DNA of 64,000 bases from positions 372,001 through 436,000 of the forward strand of contig CBDFFR010000008.1 of assembly GCA_965246845.1 (NCBI GenBank), in the 5' to 3' direction. The notes beneath the pieces are model-generated. The model had not been told where the DNA came from and did not search any database. It was given only the letters and a program-made list of their open reading frames with translations. The DNA comes from JBBRMW01 sp965246845 (GTDB lineage: Bacteria > Chloroflexota > Anaerolineae > Aggregatilineales > UBA2796). A program made the translations under genes and the position numbers. Every line of letters begins with the position of its first letter. Positions within the stretch are counted from its first letter, which is position 1. Positions 1 through 8,866 of this stretch are shown here, in pieces.

Positions 1-74
1 GCAAAAGCATGACTCGATAAACGAAACGGCGCGGGATCGAAATCACCGCGCCGTCGCTTACGTTATAAATGGAG

Positions 75-107
75 AAGTAGCAGGCGGGTTGCGCCTCTGC
101 TCCTACT
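75..107 (-). terminator. imperfect hairpin at the 3' end of the ferritin-like gene
   Basis: GTAGCAGGCG pairs imperfectly with CGCCTCTGCTCCTAC around a short loop. On the minus strand it is followed by a T-rich stretch (TTCTCC then ATTTATAA). It overlaps the stop codon of the adjacent gene, so its role as terminator is only a guess. Confidence 0.3.
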
Positions 108-870
108 TGGCGGGCGTTGCAGCCGACTTCTCGGCGAACGGGGCGATCACCGTGCCGAACGGCGCGGGCAGCTTGGTGAGTTGGGTGGTCTTGCCGATAG
201 CACTCTTGATCGCAGCGTCATCGGGGGCGGCAAGGGCGGTTGTTTCCATATCGCCGAGCGCACCTTTTTTGCCGTCGAGCAGCGGCATCACGACCGGAAC
301 CGCATCCTTGACGAGGTAGAACGGCGCGGCGGCAAGCGAAAGATTGTTCGGCGGGGTCAGGCCAGCGACCTGATTCATGAACAGCAAGTGCTGCGCTTCG
401 ACAGCGCAGACCTGCGTGGCGATAGCGGCAAACGCGGGCTGGCCGAGCTTCGCGAAGCTGTGCGCGGCGGCGATATACGCGCCGACGAACACGGTTTCCG
501 CGATGCCAGTGACGGTCGCAAAAGTAATCTTGTCATCGAACGTCTTGAGCGGGAAGAAGAACTTGGTCGCCAGTGGCTTCGCGCCGAGGCTGACGAGATA
601 GTTGTAGTGGAAGTATTCCTGCTCCAGGCCGGCGACAATGTAGGCGCGCTCGCCAGCGGCGAAATTGGCTTTTGTGGTCGCTTGCAGTGCGCGGAAGTAG
701 TGTGTCGTTGCGAACAGTTCGGCGGTCGCCGCGATGTTGATGATGTCCTGAATGGTTTCGTCATCCGCCGCGAGTGCGCGGGTTCCGAACATACCACCAA
801 AACCAATTGCCATTGCCGCTGTTGCGACCGAACCACTCTTCAAAAGATCACGACGGGAAATACCAGACAT
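103..870 (-). CDS. Tat-exported ferritin-like domain protein
   Basis: Predicted 255-residue secreted protein. The start at 870 is chosen because GTGGAGG lies 8 bases upstream and the protein then begins with a Tat signal (MSGISRRDLLK, twin arginine at residues 6-7, hydrophobic stretch, ALAADD cleavage region). A longer frame starting at 918 would put 16 unlikely residues in front. The mature part is alpha-helical with Glu and His residues spaced as in ferritin-like (Ferritin_2/DUF4439-type) four-helix bundles, such as AATAELFATTHYF, GLEQEYFHYNYL and AVEAQHLLFMNQ. Family members are exported proteins that often bind a di-metal centre; the exact function is unknown. It appears monocistronic, with its own promoter and a palindromic candidate operator 120-150 bases upstream. 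Confidence 0.8.
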   Translation of the reverse strand: MSGISRRDLLKSGSVATAAMAIGFGGMFGTRALAADDETIQDIINIAATAELFATTHYFRALQATTKANFAAGERAYIVAGLEQEYFHYNYLVSLGAKPLATKFFFPLKTFDDKITFATVTGIAETVFVGAYIAAAHSFAKLGQPAFAAIATQVCAVEAQHLLFMNQVAGLTPPNNLSLAAAPFYLVKDAVPVVMPLLDGKKGALGDMETTALAAPDDAAIKSAIGKTTQLTKLPAPFGTVIAPFAEKSAATPAK

Positions 871-991
871 TGTTGAAGCCTCCACGTAAAATCGTTGCTG
901 TTTTGTGTTGCGCGACACGTTGCAGACTATACGAGGATTTTTCGCATTTGTGCGCCTTCGTCAGGCAACCTTTATAACTTTGAGTCAAGTT

Positions 992-1020
992 TTTATACGA
1001 GTTCTTTACACTGTGTAAAG
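992..1020 (-). promoter_or_regulatory. promoter with overlapping perfect palindrome
   Basis: On the minus strand TTTACA (1019-1014) and TATAAA (997-992) are separated by 16 bases. A perfect inverted repeat, CTTTACAC-T-GTGTAAAG (1004-1020), covers the -35 box. Together they look like a repressible promoter for the ferritin-like gene starting at 870. The core TACA-N3-TGTA resembles operators of winged-helix BlaI/CopY-type repressors, but that assignment is inference. Confidence 0.5.
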
Positions 1021-1122
1021 GCATTAGTTGCCCTTGAGTGCGGTCTGAATACCTTATGAGCGAAAGCTATGTATGTTGATAACTAATGAAATGTGTAAAT
1101 TTATACGGTCCCGTACTACCTT

Positions 1123-3564
1123 TTACTTCGCACCGTAAATTGCCGCGTATACCTGATACTGCTCATATATACGCCGTACATAGGTTTGCGTTTCGTCATA
1201 TTCAATCGCTTGCAAGAAAAAATCGGGATCGCCGCCAGAAATGCGCAACCATTCGGCGCTGCTGCCCGGACCGCCGTTGTACGCCGCGAGTGCGGCATAG
1301 GTATTTCCGTTGAAGGTCGTCAACTGCTCACTCAGGTAGTAAATGCCGAATTCGACATTCACAAACGGTCGGAACAAATCGCTGTTCTGATAATCCGGCC
1401 AGGTAAGCTTCTGCGCGATGTATGCGCCCGTATCCGGGATGATCTGCATCAGCCCCTGCGCGGCGGCGTAAGATTTCGCAAAACTCTCATAGAGGCTCTC
1501 CTGCCGCATCAGCGCGAAGACGAGCAGCGGGTCCACTTTATATTTTTGCGCGGCGGGCAGTACCAGATCATAATACGCAATTGGGTACGCAAGCGCCGCA
1601 ATGGCGCGCGGAGCCTGCGCCGGACCGATTTTCGCGCTTGCGATGAGCAGTTCGGCGGTGCTGATCGCCTCGCGATACAACCCAATCTGGTAAAAATACG
1701 ACGCGAGCTGATAGAGCGCCAGCGGATTGGCCGCGTATTCATCCCGCAGCCCGGCATATTCCGCGCGCGCCTGTTCATAGGCCGCGACCGTCCACAGCTC
1801 ATCACCGCGCAGCTTGCGCGCGTCGCTCGCCAGTTCGGGCGCGAGCCGCCACAGGTCGCCCACCGCCGTAATTTTGAACGTGCTGCGCATCCAGGCGTCG
1901 GCCTCTGCGATATGCGCCGGATCGTTGAATGCCCAGTCGTAGCGTGCGGGCGGCAGCAGCGGACCGTGACCATTCAGAATATCGTTCGCGCGGGCGCTGT
2001 AGTAGCTATACGGATCGGCCTTCGCCGCCTGCTGATAGGCGATGCGCGCCTGCGATGGGTCGTTGTCCAGTTGGTAGATACGCCCCAGCCAGAACGCGCC
2101 CGCCGCCTTGAGCGGACCCTTTCCGGTCGTCGCGAGCAGCGCGAACATCTGCGATGCGCGGTCACGCGCGCCCTGCGTGAAGGCGAGCATACCCGCCTTG
2201 AAAATCGCGTCCATGCCCTGTTCGCTGCCGGGGTATTGCTTGCCAAGCTGATCATAGGTCGCCAACGCGCCGTCGCGGTCGCCCTGCTGCGCCTGCAAAT
2301 AGGCCGCGCGGCTGAGTGCTTCCGCGCCTTCCGGCACAGTCGCGAACTTCGCCGCGAGTTCCTTATACTTCGCGATGGCCTCCACCACATTGCCGGAGAG
2401 AAACAACGTGCGCCCCTGTTCGAGCCATGCCTGCCCGAAGCCGGATGCTTTCGGATATTTTTCGATGAGCGTCTGGAAGCTGGTCAGCGCGGCGGCGGGG
2501 TTGCCGCTCTCGCGGTAGCTCACGCCCAGTTTGAGAAAAATATCGGGGTCTACGGCGTCAAGCGCGGTATAACTCGTGTAATTGTTGAAGGCCAGAATCG
2601 TCGTACCATAATCCTGCGCGGCAAAGGCGACCGTCCCGCGCGTGTAATCATCGATGGGCGTACCGCCGCGCGTGAGCGCGACCAGAGCGCGATAGGCGGG
2701 CAACTGCGTCGGATAGTCCTTGATAATCGCCTGATAGCGCGCTGTCGCCTGCACCGAGTCGCCGCTCGCGGCCAGCGTTTGCGCCGCCGTGAGCGCAATA
2801 TCGGCGCGGTAGCTCTCGTTCTTCGCCACCTTCAGGATTTCATCGTACTGCGCAATAGCAGCATTCAGGTTCCCGGCATTGAGGTATGCGGCAGCAACCT
2901 TTTCGCGAAGCTGAACCAGCGGCGCGAGGCTGCGCGGGCTGCCCTTGCTCGCATTCGCGTAGGCGATCAGCGCTTGCTCCGGTTGCTGCAATGCAAGCTG
3001 CGCATCCCCGATGCGCTCCCAGACGTAGCTATCCAGCAGGCCAGGACGCAGCCTGAGGTAAAGTGTCAAATCGTCGATGGCGGCTTGCCACTCTGCAGTA
3101 CCGAGATACGCATCGGCGCGCAGGAAGTGTGCTTGCGCGGCGCGCGGGTCATCCGGGTAATCGGTCAGGAAGGCGGTCAGCGCGATTACTGCATCCTTGA
3201 ACAAGCCTTCGCGCAGCGCCGCCACCCCCGCGCTGAACGATGCCGCCGCGCGCAAGACCGGGTTCACGCTCATCGTCGGCTGGTCCAGCACCGAGCGGTA
3301 GCCGCGCACCGCCTGCACATAATCGCCATTTAGCAATGCTGCGTTCGCCTCGTCCACCGCGCTTTGCGGGACGACGGTTGCGGTTGGAGGTACGGTCGCG
3401 GTCGGGGTAAGCGTTGGCGGAGTCGTCGCGCTTGGGGCTGGCGGCGTGAGGGTCGGCGTGTGAGTCGCTGTCGCCACCTGCATCGATTCCGGCATGGGCG
3501 CGTTACAGGCGAGCGCCGCGATGGAAAGCGCAATCGCGGCGAGAAGAGGGCGCTGTTTGATCAT
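1123..3564 (-). CDS. TPR lipoprotein lytic transglycosylase (Slt70-like)
   Basis: 813-residue putative murein lytic transglycosylase. The start at 3564 gives a lipoprotein-like signal (MIKQRPLLAAIALSIAALAC, an approximate lipobox with Ala at -3). The longer upstream extension (to 3660) is rejected because it translates an intergenic hairpin repeat. After a Thr/Pro-rich linker come many TPR-like helical repeats (about residues 70-620), then a GH23 transglycosylase domain. In that domain the catalytic Glu is about residue 689 in ALMRQESLYESF, followed by GLMQIIPDTG and the AAYNGGPG motif. Family members cleave the MurNAc-GlcNAc bond to form 1,6-anhydro-MurNAc. The TPR region presumably wraps the glycan or binds partners. 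It is anchored outside the membrane and transcribed alone. Confidence 0.88.
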   Translation of the reverse strand: MIKQRPLLAAIALSIAALACNAPMPESMQVATATHTPTLTPPAPSATTPPTLTPTATVPPTATVVPQSAVDEANAALLNGDYVQAVRGYRSVLDQPTMSVNPVLRAAASFSAGVAALREGLFKDAVIALTAFLTDYPDDPRAAQAHFLRADAYLGTAEWQAAIDDLTLYLRLRPGLLDSYVWERIGDAQLALQQPEQALIAYANASKGSPRSLAPLVQLREKVAAAYLNAGNLNAAIAQYDEILKVAKNESYRADIALTAAQTLAASGDSVQATARYQAIIKDYPTQLPAYRALVALTRGGTPIDDYTRGTVAFAAQDYGTTILAFNNYTSYTALDAVDPDIFLKLGVSYRESGNPAAALTSFQTLIEKYPKASGFGQAWLEQGRTLFLSGNVVEAIAKYKELAAKFATVPEGAEALSRAAYLQAQQGDRDGALATYDQLGKQYPGSEQGMDAIFKAGMLAFTQGARDRASQMFALLATTGKGPLKAAGAFWLGRIYQLDNDPSQARIAYQQAAKADPYSYYSARANDILNGHGPLLPPARYDWAFNDPAHIAEADAWMRSTFKITAVGDLWRLAPELASDARKLRGDELWTVAAYEQARAEYAGLRDEYAANPLALYQLASYFYQIGLYREAISTAELLIASAKIGPAQAPRAIAALAYPIAYYDLVLPAAQKYKVDPLLVFALMRQESLYESFAKSYAAAQGLMQIIPDTGAYIAQKLTWPDYQNSDLFRPFVNVEFGIYYLSEQLTTFNGNTYAALAAYNGGPGSSAEWLRISGGDPDFFLQAIEYDETQTYVRRIYEQYQVYAAIYGAK

Positions 3565-3608
3565 ATCGCGGATTATCGCGGCTCGTTTCCGGCGTGTCAA
3601 CCGCCTTT

Positions 3609-3630
3609 GGGCGGACACGCAGGTCCGCCC
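3609..3630. repeat. dispersed GC-rich hairpin repeat, copy 1
   Basis: GGGCGGAC and GTCCGCCC arms around a short loop. It lies between two divergent genes, so unlike most copies it falls in a 5' region. Confidence 0.8.
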
Positions 3631-3737
3631 TCTAACACCGATGTGTCTACCCTTTAGCACTGATGCGTTCGGCCTATGCTATAGTGTGCGGTCCTGTTAA
3701 AGTTGCCGGAAGAGCATCTCTCAATGGAGTCGAAACT

Positions 3738-5117
3738 ATGGAACACATCGACGCAATCATTATCGGCGCGGGGCAGGCGGGCGTCCCGCTGCTGGGCGCG
3801 CTGGCCGAAGCGGGCAAAAAGACGGTCCTGATCGAGCGCGAACACGCGGGCGGCACTTGCGTCAACGAGGGCTGTACCCCAACCAAAACGATGGTCGCCA
3901 GCGCACGCGCGGCCTACCTCGCGCGGCGCGGACCGGATTACGGCGTCCACACGGGCGATATTTCGATAGACATGGCGAAGGTGCGCGACCGCAAACGGCA
4001 CGTCGCGGGCGCTTCACACGATAGCAACGAAAAAGGCGTGCGCTCTCACAAAGGCGGCGAATACATCGAAGGTGAAGCGCACTTCACCGACGCGCATACC
4101 GTCGAAATTGCGCTCAAGGCGGGCGGCACGCGCACCCTTTCCGCAGACCTGATCTTCATCAACACGGGCGGGCGTCCCGCCATGCCGAAAGTCCCCGGTC
4201 TCGCGGAAACGCCCTTTCTCAACTCGACCTCGATCATGGAACTGGACAGCGTACCGGAACATTTGATCGTGATGGGCGGCGGCTATATCGCGCTCGAATT
4301 CGGGCAAATGTTCCTGCGCTTCGGCTCGCGCATGACGATTATCGAACAGCAGGCGCGGCTCGTCGGGCGCGAGGATCAGGAGTTCTCGGAAGCGATCACG
4401 GCGATGTTCCGCGAAGACGGCGCGGATATTCGCGTTGACACGAAGGTCACAAGTGTGGCGCGCGATGGCGATGGCGTATCCGTCACCGTCGAACATGCGG
4501 GTAAACCGGAAACGCTGCGCGGCTCGCACCTGCTCGTCGCGGTCGGTCGCACGCCGAACACCGATAAACTGAACCTCGGCGCGGCGGGCGTTGCGATGAC
4601 GCCGAGCGGACACATCACCGTCAACGACAAACTTGAAACGAATGTCCCCGGCATCTATGCGCTTGGTGATGTGAACGGCGGTCCGGCCTTCACGCACATC
4701 TCCTACGACGATTACCGCATCATTCGCGACAACCTGCTGCACGGCGCGAGCCGCACGCGGAGCGACCGCCCGACGCCCTACACGATGTTCACCGACCCGG
4801 AACTCTCGCACATCGGCCTGAGCGAAGCCGATGCGCGCAAGCAGGGGCTGAATATTCAGGTGACGCAAATGCCGATGACCTATGTGGCGCGCGCAATCGA
4901 AGCCGATGAGACGCGCGGCCTGATGAAAGCCGTCGTGGACGCAGATAGCAAGCAAATCCTCGGCTATACCGTCCTCGGCATTCATGGCGGCGAACTAATG
5001 ACCGTCGTGCAAATGGCGATGCAGGGCAAAGTCCCGTACACCGTGCTACAGGATATGGTCTTCTCGCACCCGACGCTTTCCGAATCGCTCAACAACCTGT
5101 GGGCGTATTTGAAATAA
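3738..5117 (+). CDS. FAD-dependent pyridine nucleotide-disulfide oxidoreductase (mercuric reductase/lipoamide dehydrogenase-like)
   Basis: 459-residue cytoplasmic flavoenzyme. The start at 3738 (MEHIDAIIIGAG) is preferred over the frame start at 3663: a GGAG site precedes it, and family proteins begin just before the FAD-binding GxGxxG. The redox-active disulfide is GGTCVNEGCTPTK (Cys41 and Cys46). A second nucleotide-binding motif (VMGGGYIALEFG), the VGRTPNT region, the FAD-contact ALGDVNGG and the C-terminal HPTLSE motif are all present. It lacks the extra N-terminal metal-binding domain and the C-terminal vicinal Cys pair of classical MerA, so true mercury reduction is unlikely. No pyruvate or oxoglutarate dehydrogenase genes are nearby, so the substrate is unknown. 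It stands alone. Confidence 0.85.
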   Translation: MEHIDAIIIGAGQAGVPLLGALAEAGKKTVLIEREHAGGTCVNEGCTPTKTMVASARAAYLARRGPDYGVHTGDISIDMAKVRDRKRHVAGASHDSNEKGVRSHKGGEYIEGEAHFTDAHTVEIALKAGGTRTLSADLIFINTGGRPAMPKVPGLAETPFLNSTSIMELDSVPEHLIVMGGGYIALEFGQMFLRFGSRMTIIEQQARLVGREDQEFSEAITAMFREDGADIRVDTKVTSVARDGDGVSVTVEHAGKPETLRGSHLLVAVGRTPNTDKLNLGAAGVAMTPSGHITVNDKLETNVPGIYALGDVNGGPAFTHISYDDYRIIRDNLLHGASRTRSDRPTPYTMFTDPELSHIGLSEADARKQGLNIQVTQMPMTYVARAIEADETRGLMKAVVDADSKQILGYTVLGIHGGELMTVVQMAMQGKVPYTVLQDMVFSHPTLSESLNNLWAYLK

Positions 5118-5134
5118 CACGAAACCGGAACTAT

Positions 5135-5199
5135 GTAGGGGCGGACCGATGTGTCCGCCCGGTATGAAGACGGGTCGGGCAAGCCGCGAGACCCCTACA
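5135..5199. repeat. dispersed hairpin repeat, copy 2 (two units)
   Basis: Unit 1 is GTAGGGGCGGACC-GATG-TGTCCGCCC. Unit 2 contains GGGTCGGGCAAGCCGCGAGACCCCTAC. It lies between convergent genes. Confidence 0.85.
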
Positions 5200-5216
5200 C
5201 TGGACGCGCTGTTCGG

Positions 5217-6668
5217 TTAATACGCGCCCTTTGCGAACAACACCTGCGGAATCGTGCGCAGCATAATTTGCAAATCGAGCATGATCGACCAGTTCTCGAT
5301 GTAATAAATATCGAGCAGGCACATCTCCTCGAACGAGACATTGCTGCGCCCGCTGACCTGCCACAATCCGCTCACGCCGGGCAGCGTGTTCAAGCGCTGG
5401 CGCTGCCAGGGTTCGTACTCGTTGACTTCTTTGGGCGTCGGCGCGCGCGGACCGATCAGGCTCATCTCGCCGCGCAGCACATTCAGAAAGTTCGGCCATT
5501 CGTCGATACTCAGCCGCCGTATCCACTTCCCGATGCGCGTCACGCGGGGATCGTCCTTCATCTTGAAGTGGCGGCTATCGATCCCGCTCTGCTGGATCAA
5601 GACCTCGCGCCGCGCTTCCGCATCTTCATACATCGAGCGGAATTTAAGCATATCGAATTCGACGCCATTCACCCCGACACGGCGGTGTTTGAAGAAGATG
5701 GGTCCGGGCGAATCGAGCCGGATGAACAACGCGATCAGCCCCATTGGGAGCGCCAGCAGTGGCAGGATGCACAGCACGAGGATCACATCCATCATGCGCT
5801 TGAGAAAGCGTTTGGTATTGCTCAGGCTCGGCTCCGCACGCACACCCATGATCGGCACGCCCGCGATCTGTTCGACCTGCACCTTGCTCAGATTGAGCCG
5901 GAACAAATCCGGCACGACGCGGACCTGCACCTTGCGCTTCTCGCACGCCGCAACAATCTCTAATATTTTATCCTGTGCGCGCCAGGGCAGCGTGACGAGG
6001 ACCAGATCGACGCGGCGGCGCGGTCCATCGGCGGCGCGTGACTGGCGCAGCAGGCGCGGCAGCGTTTCGAGCGCGCCGAGGTTCGGGATGCTGCCGAGCG
6101 CGCTCAGACGTTCCGGGTCGTCATCCAGAAAGCCGATGATGCGATAGCCAAGCGTCTTGTTCGCGAGAAGCGTCCCCATTGCCGCGCGTCCGGTCGCGCC
6201 CGCGCCGATGATGATCACGTTCTCGACGCCGATATGCCGCCGCCGCATCTCGCCCGCGACATAACGCTCGACGAGGCGCAGGATCGAAAGAAACGCAATC
6301 GCGAGGACCGTGATTTCGAGGATCATCAGGCGCGAGAAAACCAGCGGTTGAATCAGGAAATTGATCGCCATGATGATCACGGTCGCGGTCGTCACCCCCT
6401 GCGCGAAGGCATACACCTCTTCGAGCCACGCGCGCCCGCGCACCCGCCGATAGAGCGTGATCACGGGCGGCGTAATGATAATCCACAGCGCATAGATGCC
6501 CGCGAGCAGCGTGTAGGATTCAAAGGGCGCGAAGTTTGGCTCACCGACCGGGCGAATGAACTGCACCTCATAGCGCAACAGGTAGCCGAGTCGGAACGCG
6601 ATCAGGATGGCGCAAAAATCGAGGAGCGGCATCAATCGCCGCAATATGGCCGCCCAGTCGCGCGTCAT
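5217..6668 (-). CDS. exopolysaccharide polyprenyl glycosylphosphotransferase (WbaP/WcaJ type)
   Basis: 483-residue membrane protein that should transfer a sugar-1-phosphate to undecaprenyl phosphate, the first step of exopolysaccharide or O-unit synthesis. The N-terminus carries about four transmembrane helices, followed by a CoA_binding_3-like Rossmann region (VENVIIIGAGATGRAAMGTL, IGFLDDDPE). A fifth hydrophobic segment then leads to the catalytic bacterial sugar transferase domain, with KFRSM, DDPRVTRIGKWIRR, SIDEWPNFLNVLRGEMSLIG and LPGVSGLWQVSGR. The start at 6668 is supported by an ATGA overlap with the natural end of the upstream glycosyltransferase. The frame opens further upstream (6788), but that part reads antisense-like residues. 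It is probably co-transcribed with the broken glycosyltransferase upstream. Confidence 0.9.
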   Translation of the reverse strand: MTRDWAAILRRLMPLLDFCAILIAFRLGYLLRYEVQFIRPVGEPNFAPFESYTLLAGIYALWIIITPPVITLYRRVRGRAWLEEVYAFAQGVTTATVIIMAINFLIQPLVFSRLMILEITVLAIAFLSILRLVERYVAGEMRRRHIGVENVIIIGAGATGRAAMGTLLANKTLGYRIIGFLDDDPERLSALGSIPNLGALETLPRLLRQSRAADGPRRRVDLVLVTLPWRAQDKILEIVAACEKRKVQVRVVPDLFRLNLSKVQVEQIAGVPIMGVRAEPSLSNTKRFLKRMMDVILVLCILPLLALPMGLIALFIRLDSPGPIFFKHRRVGVNGVEFDMLKFRSMYEDAEARREVLIQQSGIDSRHFKMKDDPRVTRIGKWIRRLSIDEWPNFLNVLRGEMSLIGPRAPTPKEVNEYEPWQRQRLNTLPGVSGLWQVSGRSNVSFEEMCLLDIYYIENWSIMLDLQIMLRTIPQVLFAKGAY

Positions 6669-7801
6669 CGCAAAATTTGCATCGCCTTCTCGTAACTTTT
6701 TATGGCTGCCTGCGCTGTATCTTTCCATCGGAACGGCCTGCCTGTTCCAAAGCGATTGCTTGCTGCGCCGCGCACCACGCATCATCATGAATGCAGCGCC
6801 GCAGCGCTTCCGACCACGCCGGAATATCCAGCGGGTCGAGCGTCATGCCTGCCGCGCCTGCCGCTTCCGGCAGCGAGGAGACATTCGAGGTCAGCACGGG
6901 GCGACCGCACGCCAGCGCTTCCGTCACGGGCAAGCCCCACCCCTCAAAAATGCTGGGGTAGACGAACGCGCGCGCGGCATTGTACCACAGTACCAGCTCG
7001 GAATCAGGCAAATAGCCGGGTAGCCGCACGTCATTATCCAACCCCAGCGTGCCGATCAGCGCCGGGAGTTCTTCGCTCATCCAGCCCATCCCACCCGCGA
7101 GGATGAGCGGATACGCGGCGCGGTCGGCGGCGGGCAGGAGCGCGTAAGCGTGCAAAAGGGTCGCGAGATTCTTGCGCGGCTCGATGGTCCCGACAAAGAG
7201 TAGAAAAGCGCTCCGGCAGCCCGCGCGCCGCTCGGAAGGCGGCTATCGCGTCCTGCGGCAGAGGGTGAAAGCGCGGCTCCACGCCGGGGATCGCGAGGTC
7301 AATCTTCTCGCGCGGGATGTTCAGCAGCGAGACAAGATCGTTCGCCGTGCTGCGCGAATTAACCTGCACGCGGCGAGCGCGCCGACACGAAATGCCCGTA
7401 AACAGCCGCAGGTAAAGCCGTCGCGCGGCGCTCAGGCGCTCCGGGTAGCGGATGAAGGTCAGGTCGTGGACGGTCACGACGAATGGGCGGCGCGTGAGCA
7501 GCGGCGCGACGAATGCGAGTTCATGCACGAGGTCGAAGCCGCCAAGCTGAAACGGCTGCACGGCCTGCTCCCACAGGATGCGCGCCACAGGGCGTTCCGT
7601 ATTCAGGCGCGAACGGCGCACTGTGAGGTTTGGGGCGGGGGTCGGCTCGCCGCGACCGACGAACGCCGTGAAGTGCCAATCGGGGGCGGCCTGCGGCAGA
7701 TGCGCGAGGAGTTGGTCGATATAGCCATGTATCCCCGCGCGTCGATAGCCTTCCGCATGGGCGAGCAGGTGCGCGTTAAGCGCGATTCGCGCAGCCGTCA
7801 G
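6665..7801 (-). pseudogene. GT4-family glycosyltransferase, broken by two single-base frameshifts
   Basis: The reading frame of one glycosyltransferase is split into two pieces, with a third frame for the C-terminus. The first piece starts near 7801 (RIALNAHLLAHAEGYRRAGI) and runs to a T4 run at 7204-7207, where one extra T shifts the frame. Correct reading resumes as LLFVGTIEPRKNLATLL and continues through the donor-binding FEGWGLPVTEALACG motif. At 6732-6733 one T is missing. Restoring it gives FRWKDTAQAAIKSYEKAMQ and a TGA at 6665-6667 that overlaps the ATG of the next gene. Family role: retaining GT-B transferase adding a nucleotide-sugar to a lipid-linked glycan. The start codon is unclear (CTG or ATT near 7801). 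The breaks may be sequencing errors or true decay. Confidence 0.82.
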
Positions 7802-8103
7802 AATTGGAAGCGCGGCAGCAGCCGAACGATTTTCTGATTGTAATTCGAGACAAATTCGAGTAGGCGGTCGTGCATCCCCAGCCAGTCGTCGCTGCCCATG
7901 ATCTGCTGAACCGTGTCGTAATTCTCGGCGATGCCTTCCATCATGATTTGCGGCGCATTGCCGAAGGAGGTGAACCACGCCTGCGTCGGCTGGATGCCAA
8001 GCCGCTTGATACCCGGCGCGAACTCGCGTACCACGAACTCGAAATATTCCTGATCACGACCCGGAACGATGTCCCAGGTCATGATGATTTTGACTTCCTG
8101 CAT
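7798..8103 (-). CDS. small alpha/beta-barrel-like protein of unknown function
   Basis: 101 residues, no signal peptide or membrane segment. The pattern (MTWDIVPGRDQEYFEFVVREFAPGI, then GSDDWLGMHDRLLEFVSNY) resembles small dimeric ferredoxin-like alpha/beta-barrel proteins such as NIPSNAP or antibiotic-monooxygenase relatives. This is judged from layout only. A GAGG ribosome binding site precedes ATG 8103. Its TGA (7800-7798) overlaps the apparent beginning of the glycosyltransferase frame, so the two are probably one transcript. No catalytic residues are recognisable. Confidence 0.65.
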   Translation of the reverse strand: MQEVKIIMTWDIVPGRDQEYFEFVVREFAPGIKRLGIQPTQAWFTSFGNAPQIMMEGIAENYDTVQQIMGSDDWLGMHDRLLEFVSNYNQKIVRLLPRFQF

Positions 8104-8141
8104 GATGGCCTCGTCGGATTGGAATGGCGCGGAATTTTAAC

Positions 8142-8783
8142 CTATCGTGCGAGATTTAGCACGACGACAGACGTGTTTTCAGGGAGCGCGCCGCTTGTCA
8201 TTTTCAACAAATCCTCATAGCGCGGCGCGGTGACGCCCATCTCCTTGAGGAATTTATCCACCGGGTCCAGTTCCATTGAGCCGGTATGATCCGTTGCGTA
8301 GTGCATCGGGATCACGATGCTCGGTTCGATCAGGCCAATTACTTCCGCTGCCTGCGCGCTGTTCAGAGCGCCGCCGCCACCGACCGGGACCAGCGCGACG
8401 TGAACCGTCCCCAATGCTTCTACTTCCGATTGCGCCGGGACGTGATCGAGATCGCCCAGATGCGCGACCGTCAGGCCGTCGAAATCGAACAGAAAGGCGA
8501 CGTTGCGCTTGGGCGGGGTGGACGTGCGGTTGTGCATCGCCGCGCCAATTACGAACACGCCGCCGACCTCATATTCGCCCGGCGCATCGAAAACACGCTG
8601 CGCACCCTTCACCGCGTCATAATTATTGTGACCGGGCGCGTCGTGGCTGATCGTGACGACATCGCCCTTGAGCAGTTTGGGGGTCGGGTAGCCGAGTGAT
8701 TCAGAAAAAGGATCGGTTACGACAGTCGATTTTCCCTTTTCCGCGAGCCGGAAGCAGCTATGGCCGTACCAGACGATTTCCAT
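8142..8783 (-). CDS. MBL-fold metal-dependent hydrolase (UlaG-like)
   Basis: 213-residue cytoplasmic protein of the metallo-beta-lactamase superfamily, UlaG/UPF0173-like branch. It begins WYGHSCFRL, typical of that branch, followed by VVTDPF. The usual HxHxDH metal motif reads SHDAPGHNN, so the first and last His are present but the middle one is Ala. Later metal ligands are visible as APGEYEVGG, HLGDLDHVP and IPMHYATD. Relatives hydrolyse lactones or phosphoesters; the substrate here is unknown. TGAGGT precedes the ATG. It may be the first gene of the minus-strand run 5217-8783. Confidence 0.85.
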   Translation of the reverse strand: MEIVWYGHSCFRLAEKGKSTVVTDPFSESLGYPTPKLLKGDVVTISHDAPGHNNYDAVKGAQRVFDAPGEYEVGGVFVIGAAMHNRTSTPPKRNVAFLFDFDGLTVAHLGDLDHVPAQSEVEALGTVHVALVPVGGGGALNSAQAAEVIGLIEPSIVIPMHYATDHTGSMELDPVDKFLKEMGVTAPRYEDLLKMTSGALPENTSVVVLNLAR

Positions 8784-8866
8784 GTCGATTTACCTCAGAA
8801 TGTTTGTTCGGAAACGATGGAATTATACCTGATATGAGCGTAAAACACGAGGCTAAACCTGCCGCC

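Noticed and set aside
1186..3333. 715-codon open frame antisense to the transglycosylase
   Set aside because: It is the GC-rich shadow of a gene with clear SLT and TPR motifs. No ribosome binding site, no family features, Arg-rich composition.
3565..3660. N-terminal extension of the lytic transglycosylase
   Set aside because: It translates a dispersed hairpin repeat and removes the signal peptide from the N-terminus.
3738..5117. true mercuric reductase (merA)
   Set aside because: Lacks the metal-binding N-terminal domain and C-terminal Cys pair; no mer regulator or transporter is present.
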